39,089 bases of DNA from Polaribacter sp. (GTDB taxonomy: Bacteria > Bacteroidota > Bacteroidia > Flavobacteriales > Flavobacteriaceae): positions 1-39,089 of the forward strand of contig JAQWGI010000002.1 in NCBI GenBank assembly GCA_029238315.1, given 5' to 3'. Below, piece after piece: positions 32,449 to 39,089 of this stretch. Made by a program: the position numbers and the translations under genes. Positions within the stretch are counted from its first letter, which is position 1; each line of letters opens with the position of its first letter. The notes beneath the pieces were generated by a model, which worked only from the letters and a program-made list of their open reading frames with translations, was not told the origin of the DNA and did no database searches.

Positions 32449-34245
32449 ATGCCCAACGCTATAGAAATTCAAATAAAATCATTACCAAGCTCTCCAGGAG
32501 TCTATCAGTATTTTGATAAAAATGAGGTTATTATTTATGTTGGTAAGGCTAAAAATTTAAAAAAAAGAGTTGCTTCTTATTTTAATAAAAATCACGAAAA
32601 CGGTAAAACAAGGGTTCTTGTCAAGAAAATTGTTTCTATAAAACATATCGTTGTAGAAACAGAAACAGACGCTTTACTATTAGAAAATAATTTAATAAAA
32701 AAATACCAACCTCGTTACAATGTGCTGCTTAAAGATGATAAAACGTATCCTTGGGTTTGTATTAAAAAAGAACGTTTTCCTAGAATATTTTTAACAAGAA
32801 ATGTTATTAAAGATGGCTCTGAGTATTTTGGGCCTTATGCTTCAACCAGAACAGCAAAAGCACTTTTAGATTTAATTAAAGAATTGTATTCTATAAGAAC
32901 TTGTAAATACGATTTGAGTAAAGAAAAAGTTGCTGCAAAAAAATATAAAGTTTGCTTAGAATATCATTTAGGAAACTGTAAAGCACCTTGCGAAAACTTT
33001 CAATCTGAAGAAAACTATTTGAAAGATATAAGTGCAATTAGAAATATTGTAAAGGGTAATTTTAAAGAATCTTTAGAGAAATTTACCGAATTAATGCAAG
33101 ATTTTGCAGGTAAAATGGAGTTTGAAGAAGCTCAAAAAATAAAAGTAAAATTAGAGCAATTAGCAAATTATCAAGCAAAATCTACTGTTGTTAACCCAAG
33201 TATTGATAATGTAGATGTTTTTTCGGTTATTTCAGACGAGAGTTTTGGATATGTAAATTTTTTTAAGATTGCAAATGGCTCAATTATTCAATCACACACA
33301 TCAGAAATAAAGAAAAAATTAGACGAATCTGATAAAGAACTATTAGAACTATCTATTGTAGAGATCCGTCAGCGATTTAATTCGCTTGCTAAAGAAATTT
33401 ATGTTCCGTTTTCTGTAGATGTTGGTACTAATATTAAGGTTACGATTCCTAAAGTTGGTGATAAAAAACGCATTGTAGATTTATCAATTAGAAATGCAAG
33501 ATATTTTAGGCAAGATCGCTTTAAACAAATGAAAATTGTAGATCCAGACAGACATGCAAACAGAATGATGTCTCAAATGAAGTCTGATTTACGCTTGCAT
33601 GAAGAGCCAAGACATATTGAGTGTTTTGATAACTCAAATATTCAAGGAACTCACCCAGTAGCCGCTTGTGTTGTATTTAGAGATGGTAAACCAAGCAAAA
33701 AAGAATACCGCCACTACAATATTAAAACAGTTGTAGGACCAGATGATTTTGCTTCAATGGAAGAAGTGGTTTTTAGGCGTTACAAGCGGTTGTTAGAAGA
33801 GCAGCAGCCTTTGCCGCAATTGATTATTATTGATGGTGGAAAAGGGCAGTTGTCTTCTGCTCTAAAAAGCTTAGATGTATTAGGGTTAAGAGGAAAAATA
33901 GCTATTGTTGGAATTGCAAAACGATTGGAAGAAATTTATTATCCTGGAGATTCTGTTCCGTTATATTTAGATAAAAAATCTGAAAGTTTAAAAATCATTC
34001 AGTTTTTACGAAACGAAGCGCATAGATTTGGAATTACATTTCATAGAAATAAAAGAAGCAAAAGCGCGATAGCTTCTGAGTTAGAACAAATTCCTTCGGT
34101 AGGTAAACAAACAATTACAACTTTATTGCGTAGGTTTAAATCGGCAAAAAGAGTAAAAAGTGCAACCTTAGAAGAACTAGCATCAGAAATTGGTTATGCA
34201 AGAGCTAAAGTTATCGTTGATTATTTTAATAAAAAAATATTATGA
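32449..34245 (+). CDS. uvrC: Excinuclease ABC subunit C
   Basis: The start at 32449 gives a 598-residue protein beginning MPNAIEIQIKSLPSSPGVY, the normal UvrC N-terminus; a longer frame from a TTG at 32401 contains the promoter. It has a GIY-YIG nuclease domain (GVY 17-19, YVG 30-32), the cysteine cluster CLEYHLGNCKAPC, a UVR motif (MEFEEAQKIKVKLEQL), an RNase H-like nuclease domain (IECFDNSNIQG, IIIDGGKGQL) and C-terminal helix-hairpin-helices. UvrC makes both incisions in nucleotide excision repair. Its TGA stop overlaps the ATG of the next gene (ATGA). Confidence 0.95.
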   Translation: MPNAIEIQIKSLPSSPGVYQYFDKNEVIIYVGKAKNLKKRVASYFNKNHENGKTRVLVKKIVSIKHIVVETETDALLLENNLIKKYQPRYNVLLKDDKTYPWVCIKKERFPRIFLTRNVIKDGSEYFGPYASTRTAKALLDLIKELYSIRTCKYDLSKEKVAAKKYKVCLEYHLGNCKAPCENFQSEENYLKDISAIRNIVKGNFKESLEKFTELMQDFAGKMEFEEAQKIKVKLEQLANYQAKSTVVNPSIDNVDVFSVISDESFGYVNFFKIANGSIIQSHTSEIKKKLDESDKELLELSIVEIRQRFNSLAKEIYVPFSVDVGTNIKVTIPKVGDKKRIVDLSIRNARYFRQDRFKQMKIVDPDRHANRMMSQMKSDLRLHEEPRHIECFDNSNIQGTHPVAACVVFRDGKPSKKEYRHYNIKTVVGPDDFASMEEVVFRRYKRLLEEQQPLPQLIIIDGGKGQLSSALKSLDVLGLRGKIAIVGIAKRLEEIYYPGDSVPLYLDKKSESLKIIQFLRNEAHRFGITFHRNKRSKSAIASELEQIPSVGKQTITTLLRRFKSAKRVKSATLEELASEIGYARAKVIVDYFNKKIL

Positions 34246-36422
34246 AGCAGTTATTGTTTTTCTTTCTAATTGGTACCTCAATAGTTTTTTCGCAACAAAA
34301 ACAGCCAAAAGTTGGCTTGGTTTTAAGTGGAGGAGGCGCAAAAGGGTTTGCTCATATTGGTGTTTTAAAAGAAATAGAAAAAGCTGGTGTTCAGATAGAT
34401 TATATTGGTGGAACAAGCATGGGTGCAATTGTTGGTGGTTTATATGCAGCGGGTTATAGTGCAACACAGATCGAAAAAATTGTAATTGATACAGATTTTT
34501 ACAGCTTACTACAAGATAAAAATTCTAGAAAAGCATCTTCTTTTTTTAAGAAAGAACATGGCGAGAAATATTCGTTAGTTTTACCAATAGAAAAAGGTAA
34601 AGTCGGTTTACCGCAAGGCGTTTCTAAAGGTCAAAATGTGTTGAGTTTTCTAACAGAGCTATTGGCTCCTGTAGATTCAATTTTAGATTTTTCTAAACTA
34701 CCAATTCCTTTTTTTTGTATTGCAACCGATGTAGAAACAGGCAATCAAGTAAAAATCACTCAGGGCTCTTTGCCCCTGGCATTAAGAGCAAGTGGTTCAT
34801 TTCCAACATTGTTAAATCCGATTGAAATTAATGGCAAGCTGTTAATAGATGGTGGTGTTGCAAATAATTTTCCGGTTGATGAAATGAAAAAAGCAAATGT
34901 TGATATTATTATTGGAGTTGATGTACAATCAAAACTATTTAATAAAGAAAGTATAAAATCTGCAATTGATGTTTTAAATCAGATTTCTAGTTATCAGATG
35001 TATAAAAATAAACCAGAAAAAATTGCAATGACAGATGTGTATATTCATCCAGATATATATGATTACTCTGTGGTTTCATTTGATAAGTCAGTAGAAATTT
35101 TATCGAAAGGATATGAGGTTGCAAAATTATTTCAAAGCACATTTGATAGTATTGCAAAGCTTCAAATATTTAAAAGAAAACCCCTACGTACTATAAACAG
35201 AAACAAAGAAATAGAGATACATAAAATTGAAATTTACGGGAACAACAATTATACAAGAGCTTATGTTTTAGGGAAATTAAAGCTTCAAGAAGGGGATAGG
35301 ATTAATTATAAAGAATTAGCAACTAAAGTTAGTTATTTATCTGAAACAGATAACTTTATAATAATTAATTTTACAGTTAAAAACACAGTTTCTGGAAAAA
35401 TTTTAGTTTTAAATGTTAAAGAGAAAAACCTAAGAGCTAGTTTAAGACTGGGGGTTCATTACGATTTTGTTTATAAATCTAGTGTGTTGTTAAATTTAAA
35501 CAGAAAAAACATTCTCTCTAAAAACGATGCTGTTTCTATAGATTTAGTTGTGGGAGATAGACCAAGATTTGAGGTGCAATATTTTGTTGATAATGGCTTT
35601 TATTACAGTTATGGTTTTAGTACCAGGTACAATAGTTTTCAAACAAATGTTACATCCAATACTCCAGGAATTAATTTAATTGATTTAAATTACAGAGACT
35701 TTACAAACAGGGTTTATCTACAAACTACATTTGAAAGAAAGTTTGCCATTGGTTTGGGTTTAGAACACCAAAAACTTTTATCAGATACAGAAACCATTTC
35801 TACCCCAACAAACAAAGCTTTTATTTTTGATGATAGTGATTATTTTAACATGTATTCTTATTTAACTTTAGATACTTATGATGATAAGTATTATCCTACA
35901 CAAGGTTTTTTTTTAGACGCAAAATTTAAATGGTACATAGCATCTTCAGATTACAACACAGATTTTGTGCAGTTTTCTCAATTAAAAGGAAAGGTTGGTT
36001 TTGCTAAAGCACTCAATTCAAAAACTACCTTTATACTAGAATCTGAGGCTGGTTTTACTTTAGGAAATGTAAGTTCTAGGAATTTTGATTTTTTACTCGG
36101 TGGGTACAATAAAAATTTCATCAATAACTTCATCCCTTTTTATGGTTATGATATCAATGCATTGGTAGAACAATCATTTTTAAAATCTACATTTAATTTT
36201 AGATTTAACGTTACAGAAACGCAGTTTATACTTGCAGTTGCAAACTACGCGAGAGTTGAAAATAGTGTTTTAGAAGGCGGAGATTTATTTAAAAACACAA
36301 AATCTGGTTATGCGTTAGGGTATAGTTTAAATTCTATTTTAGGTCCTATTGATTTAAAGTATTCTTGGTCTCCTGATACCAAAAACACGTATTGGTATTT
36401 TAATTTAGGGTTCTGGTTTTAA
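34242..36422 (+). CDS. Patatin-like phospholipase with POTRA and outer-membrane barrel (PlpD-like)
   Basis: This 726-residue protein has a signal peptide (MKQLLFFFLIGTSIVFSQQ). A patatin domain follows (residues 23-215) with GGGAKG, nucleophile Ser59 in GTSMG and Asp203 in DGGVANNFPV. A single POTRA domain (about 325-395, HKIEIYGNNNYTRAYVLGKL) and a C-terminal 16-strand-type Omp85 barrel ending in Phe complete it. This is the layout of type Vd (PlpD/FplA-like) proteins, which present a lipase at the outer membrane. All catalytic residues are intact. The ATG overlaps the uvrC stop, so expression may be coupled to uvrC, with which it has no known functional tie. Confidence 0.92.
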   Translation: MKQLLFFFLIGTSIVFSQQKQPKVGLVLSGGGAKGFAHIGVLKEIEKAGVQIDYIGGTSMGAIVGGLYAAGYSATQIEKIVIDTDFYSLLQDKNSRKASSFFKKEHGEKYSLVLPIEKGKVGLPQGVSKGQNVLSFLTELLAPVDSILDFSKLPIPFFCIATDVETGNQVKITQGSLPLALRASGSFPTLLNPIEINGKLLIDGGVANNFPVDEMKKANVDIIIGVDVQSKLFNKESIKSAIDVLNQISSYQMYKNKPEKIAMTDVYIHPDIYDYSVVSFDKSVEILSKGYEVAKLFQSTFDSIAKLQIFKRKPLRTINRNKEIEIHKIEIYGNNNYTRAYVLGKLKLQEGDRINYKELATKVSYLSETDNFIIINFTVKNTVSGKILVLNVKEKNLRASLRLGVHYDFVYKSSVLLNLNRKNILSKNDAVSIDLVVGDRPRFEVQYFVDNGFYYSYGFSTRYNSFQTNVTSNTPGINLIDLNYRDFTNRVYLQTTFERKFAIGLGLEHQKLLSDTETISTPTNKAFIFDDSDYFNMYSYLTLDTYDDKYYPTQGFFLDAKFKWYIASSDYNTDFVQFSQLKGKVGFAKALNSKTTFILESEAGFTLGNVSSRNFDFLLGGYNKNFINNFIPFYGYDINALVEQSFLKSTFNFRFNVTETQFILAVANYARVENSVLEGGDLFKNTKSGYALGYSLNSILGPIDLKYSWSPDTKNTYWYFNLGFWF

Positions 36423-36474
36423 CCGCAATGTTAATTTAATGTTATGTAAATGTTTTTAAATTGTAAAAAAACAC

Positions 36475-36482
36475 TATATTTG
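36475..36482 (+). promoter_or_regulatory. -7 box for the YwqK-like gene
   Basis: TATATTTG matches TAnnTTTG, 30 bases before the start codon. A T-rich -33 region is present without an exact TTG. Confidence 0.6.
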
Positions 36483-36512
36483 AGCAATCCGTAAACATTA
36501 AATTTTGATATC

Positions 36513-36863
36513 ATGAAAAAAATAATTGCATTATTATTGTTGCTTACAGTTACAATCTCAAACGCACAAAAAGATTCTGTAACTTTTGAGAAGTCAGAGG
36601 ATATGGTAAAAGCTACTTATTATTATCAAGATGGCTCTATTAAAGAACAAGGATTTTTTAAAGACAAAAAGTTAACTGGGCAATGGGTTTCTTTTAATAA
36701 ACAAGGAGAAAAAACAATGCTTGCTAACTATAAAGAAGGTAAAAAAGTAGGTAAATGGTTTGTTTGGGATAAGAAGTTGTTAAAAGAAATTAATTATGTA
36801 GATAACAAGCTAGTTGCTGTTAAGAATTGGAGTGAACATGCAAGATTAGCTTCAAATAAATAA
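36513..36863 (+). CDS. Secreted YwqK-like (MORN-variant) repeat protein
   Basis: This 116-residue protein has a signal peptide (cleavage near SNAQ). The mature part is two or three MORN-variant beta-hairpin repeats: YYQDGSIKEQGFFKDKKLTG, then YKEGKKVGKWFVWDKKLLKE. Databases name such proteins 'toxin-antitoxin system YwqK family antitoxin', or mislabel them as nicotinic acid mononucleotide adenylyltransferase. The sequence shows only a small repeat sandwich; no toxin is adjacent and no enzyme motif is present. It has its own promoter and terminator. The function is unknown. Confidence 0.85.
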   Translation: MKKIIALLLLLTVTISNAQKDSVTFEKSEDMVKATYYYQDGSIKEQGFFKDKKLTGQWVSFNKQGEKTMLANYKEGKKVGKWFVWDKKLLKEINYVDNKLVAVKNWSEHARLASNK

Positions 36864-36877
36864 GACATTTAACAGTA

Positions 36878-36916
36878 AAAAAAAACCGCATCATTTTAAA
36901 TGATGCGGTTTTTTTG
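36878..36916. terminator. Bidirectional terminator between the YwqK-like gene and rng
   Basis: Arms aaccgcatcattt (36884-36896) and aaatgatgcggtt (36898-36910) form a 12-13 base pair stem, with A and T runs outside. It serves two convergent genes. Confidence 0.92.
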
Positions 36917-36933
36917 TTGATAAAAGTTCTGCC

Positions 36934-38466
36934 TTACTTACTTTTTTTATAAAATTTATATTGTAAGTATTGGTAAGCGTCTCTAGGTAATATATCAATC
37001 CACTTTTTGTATTTAATAAACCATTTAAAGCGTATAGAAGAAAAACCTTGTGTAAGGTACGCGGCTACAAAAGGATGCGCATTAAGCGTAATTTTTTTGT
37101 AGTTTTTTCCGCTAGATATAATTCTTTCTAACTCATTTTCTATTTTATCGATTAAAACAATAGGCGCTTCTACTTCTCCGTTTTTATTTGGATTAGGCTC
37201 TCTTGTTTTAATTTCTAATTCTGGTCTTACTCTTTGACGAGTTATTTGCACTAAGCCAAATTTACTTGGTGGTAAAATTTTGTGTTTTGTTCTATCAAAA
37301 GACATTTCCTCTTTCATGTACTGATAAAGTTTTTGTCTATTTTCTGCAGATTGCATATCAATAAAATCAACCACAATAATTCCACCCATATCACGTAACT
37401 GTAATTGTCTTGCAATTTCTTTTGCAGCAATCATGTTAACTTCTAAAGCAGTATCTTCTTGAGAGTTTGCTTTATTAGATCTGTTTCCGCTATTTACATC
37501 TACAACATGAAGTGCTTCGGTGTGTTCAATCACCAAATAGGCACCTTTACTCATAGATACTGTTTTACCAAAAGAAGTTTTTATTTGGCGCTCAATGCCA
37601 TACTTCTCAAATATTGGTGTTTTTGATTTGTGTAGTGTTACAATATTTGCCTTTTCAGGGTTTATTTCTTGTAAATAATCTTTTATTTCTCCAAATAAAG
37701 ATTCATCATTTGTAACAATGTTTGTAAAAGAATCATTCATTACATCTCTTAAAATAGAAGATGCTCTGTTTAATTCACTCAATATTTTTGTTGGCGTGTT
37801 TGTATTAGCAATTTGCTTACACATTCCTTTCCAACGCTCTAAAGAGTTTTGTAAATCCTTATCAAGTTCTGCTACTTTTTTATCTTGAGCAACAGTTCTT
37901 AGTATAACACCAAAACCTTTTGGTTTTATGCTTTGGGCTAATCTTTTTAAACGTTCTTTTTCCTTCGGATCTGCAATTTTTTGAGATACAGAAACCCTAT
38001 TAGAAAAAGGAACTAAAACTAAAAATCTACCAGCTATAGAAAGCTCAGAACTAATTCGTGGTCCTTTGGTAGAAATTGGTTCTTTTACAATTTGTACTAA
38101 TGTGTTTTGTCCTGTTTTTAGGACGTCATTAATGCTTCCGTCTTTGTGTATATCTTTCTCAAAGCCGAAATTTTTTAAAGTGAATTCTTTGTAATTACCT
38201 GTGCTTACTTTCTTAAGGAATTTTGATAAAGAGTTTACCTGCGCGCCTAAATCATGATAATGCAGAAAGCCATCTTTTGGATAACCAACATTTACAAAAG
38301 CAGCGTTTAAGCCAGATAAGACCTTTCCTATTTTAGCAATAAAAATATCGCCAACAGAAAATTTATTATCGTTTGTCTCTTTATTTAATTCAATAAGTTT
38401 ACCATCTCTTAGTAAGGCAAAATCAATATCAGATGAACTTGAACGAATAATTAATTCTGTTTTCAT
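36934..38466 (-). CDS. rng: RNase E/G family ribonuclease
   Basis: This 510-residue RNase has an S1-like RNA-binding domain near residues 35-100 (VGDIFIAKIGKVLSGLNAAFVNVG), then the RNase E/G catalytic region with Mg-binding Asp323 (VVDVNSGN) and Asp367 (IIVVDFIDM). Such enzymes process rRNA and start mRNA decay. The zinc-link motif CPxCxG, which joins subunits in E. coli RNase E, is missing: ITRQRVRPELEIKTREPNPNK runs straight into the C-terminal domain. The 5' leader (38467-38610) has three short hairpins. The gene lies downstream of a 29-residue basic protein gene and HU on the same strand. Confidence 0.93.
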   Translation of the reverse strand: MKTELIIRSSSSDIDFALLRDGKLIELNKETNDNKFSVGDIFIAKIGKVLSGLNAAFVNVGYPKDGFLHYHDLGAQVNSLSKFLKKVSTGNYKEFTLKNFGFEKDIHKDGSINDVLKTGQNTLVQIVKEPISTKGPRISSELSIAGRFLVLVPFSNRVSVSQKIADPKEKERLKRLAQSIKPKGFGVILRTVAQDKKVAELDKDLQNSLERWKGMCKQIANTNTPTKILSELNRASSILRDVMNDSFTNIVTNDESLFGEIKDYLQEINPEKANIVTLHKSKTPIFEKYGIERQIKTSFGKTVSMSKGAYLVIEHTEALHVVDVNSGNRSNKANSQEDTALEVNMIAAKEIARQLQLRDMGGIIVVDFIDMQSAENRQKLYQYMKEEMSFDRTKHKILPPSKFGLVQITRQRVRPELEIKTREPNPNKNGEVEAPIVLIDKIENELERIISSGKNYKKITLNAHPFVAAYLTQGFSSIRFKWFIKYKKWIDILPRDAYQYLQYKFYKKSK

Positions 38467-38484
38467 TCTGAATTTGGTTTTATA

Positions 38485-38554
38485 CTACACTGAATTGTGT
38501 AGATGGATTAAAATAATGTTACAGGGTATTGCCTGTATGAAGTGTTTAAACTTC
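38485..38554 (-). promoter_or_regulatory. Three consecutive short hairpins in the rng leader
   Basis: Stems are gaagt/acttc (38539-38554), acagg/cctgt (38521-38536) and ctacac/gtgtag (38485-38502). Each has a six-base loop, in the 144 bases between the upstream terminator and the rng start. They could be an RNA structure read by the RNase itself, as for E. coli rne. No -7 box of the TAnnTTTG type was found here. Confidence 0.5.
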
Positions 38555-38592
38555 TTGTCAATGAACGTGTTAAGCTTTTAAAGCAAAATATA

Positions 38593-38620
38593 GAAAAAGT
38601 AAGCGAATGCTTACTTTTTC
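38593..38620 (-). terminator. Hairpin overlapping the end of the small basic protein gene
   Basis: Twelve-base arms gaaaaagtaagc (38593-38604) and gcttactttttc (38609-38620) form a perfect stem with a gaat loop. The distal arm includes the last codons and the stop of the 29-residue gene. The U-rich arm makes it a terminator-like structure on the minus strand. Confidence 0.65.
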
Positions 38621-38700
38621 TTATGTCTGTTTGCTCTTGCTCTTTTCTTACGTTTGTGCGTAGAGATTTTTGCTCTCTTTCTTTTTTTACCACTTGGCAT
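38611..38700 (-). CDS. Conserved 29-residue basic protein (probable ribosomal or RNA-binding)
   Basis: A 29-codon frame encodes MPSGKKRKRAKISTHKRKKR and ends in NRHKKK. It is extremely basic (17 Lys/Arg and 2 His of 29) with no acidic residue. I recall near-identical peptides as a conserved short protein across Bacteroidota, always with the MPSGKK start. Its composition suits a small ribosomal protein similar to THX, and possibly the extra protein seen in the Flavobacterium ribosome, but I cannot verify that link. It is upstream of rng and downstream of HU. Its 3' end is built into a hairpin. Confidence 0.82.
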   Translation of the reverse strand: MPSGKKRKRAKISTHKRKKRARANRHKKK

Positions 38701-38749
38701 AATTAGATTGTTTTATGAAACCTGTAAAAGGTTTAGGTTAATATTGTTA

Positions 38750-39040
38750 TTATTTTACTAATACATTTGTTTTCACTCCTTCTGTAAACGTTTTAGCTGG
38801 TTTAAAAGCTGGTATGTTGTGTGCAGGAATCTTTATTGTTGTGTTCTTTGAAATGTTTCTACCTGTTTTTTCAGCTCTTGTTTTGATAATAAAGCTTCCA
38901 AAACCTCTTAAATATACATTATCTCCTTGTTCTAGTGCGCCTTTAACTTCAGTCATAAATGCTTCTACTGTTGCTAAAACATCTGCCTTTTCAATTCCAG
39001 ATTTATCTGAAATTTTTGATACGATATCTGCTTTCGTCAT
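38750..39040 (-). CDS. HU family DNA-binding protein
   Basis: This 96-residue protein is a complete HU/IHF-type histone-like protein: MTKADIVSKISDKSGIEKADVLATV, then FGSFIIKTRAEKTGRNISKN and IPAHNIPAFKPAKTF. It bends and packs DNA as a dimer. The beta-arm motif with the conserved proline is present (KIPAHNIPAFKP). It has a good -7 box just inside the right end of the window, and the small basic protein gene follows it by about 50 bases, perhaps on the same transcript. Confidence 0.96.
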   Translation of the reverse strand: MTKADIVSKISDKSGIEKADVLATVEAFMTEVKGALEQGDNVYLRGFGSFIIKTRAEKTGRNISKNTTIKIPAHNIPAFKPAKTFTEGVKTNVLVK

Positions 39041-39080
39041 CTTAATATATTTGTATGTTTGTTTTATAATTTTGAGGGGG

Positions 39081-39088
39081 CAAATATA
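39081..39088 (-). promoter_or_regulatory. -7 box for the HU gene
   Basis: TATATTTG on the minus strand matches TAnnTTTG, 40 bases before the HU start. The -33 region lies outside the window. Confidence 0.65.
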
Positions 39089-39089
39089 T

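Noticed and set aside
38508..38693. A 61-codon minus-strand frame overlapping the small basic protein gene
   Set aside because: It is a shadow frame. The alternative frame encodes the conserved MPSGKK peptide with a proper stop at the hairpin.
1..39089. tRNA, rRNA or CRISPR features
   Set aside because: No cloverleaf-like GC-rich stretch with GTTCRA, no rRNA signature and no regularly spaced direct repeats were seen.

Overview
The window looks like chromosomal DNA of a marine-type member of the Flavobacteriaceae (Bacteroidota), closest in flavour to Polaribacter or Tenacibaculum. I infer this from the AT-rich sequence, promoters that match the Bacteroidota -7 box TAnnTTTG, and lineage-typical genes: a short ATP synthase epsilon subunit, a one-cysteine DksA-like protein between ileS and lspA, an eukaryote-like IleRS, a FeoB-associated Cys-rich peptide, and a tiny basic protein next to HU and an RNase E/G gene. 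No rRNA, tRNA, CRISPR array, phage or transposase gene was found. There is no gene-free stretch longer than 300 bases.

Layout. Bases 1-490 hold the end of the ATP synthase genes (atpD tail, atpC). Two exported peptidases, S9 and M61, converge at 641-4997. Bases 5044-5982 hold a compact zinc ribbon / DUF2975 / XRE operon. An SOS-type polymerase V pair in the order umuC-umuD (6056-7752) follows, with a MocR-type regulator (7810-9333) upstream of it. That regulator has lost the PLP-binding lysine and is divergent from a TonB-dependent receptor (9401-11221). Next come rseP, a SCO-type copper/thiol protein, and the iron-uptake operon feoA-feoB-Cys-rich peptide, whose promoter is covered by a perfect palindromic operator. 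DUF2911 and EamA genes lead to leuS.

leuS (17790-21239) is the most unusual gene. It is an intact 1149-codon leucyl-tRNA synthetase. A DUF559 (Vsr-like nuclease fold) domain and an in-frame REP-like repeat interrupt the start of its editing domain, and a second extra segment lies ahead of the KMSKS loop.

The rest is mostly housekeeping: a lipoprotein / NtrY-like kinase / crotonase operon, an AraC regulator, an HD phosphohydrolase, a bacilliredoxin, a TerB-DnaJ protein, ileS-dksA-like-lspA, and uvrC overlapping a patatin-POTRA-barrel (PlpD-like) gene. The window ends with a YwqK-like secreted protein, an RNase E/G gene with a structured leader, a 29-residue basic protein, and HU.

Starts were moved inward from the longest reading frame for umuC, sco, the lipoprotein, the crotonase, araC, the HD protein and uvrC. 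The reasons were family N-termini and promoter boxes lying inside the longer frames.
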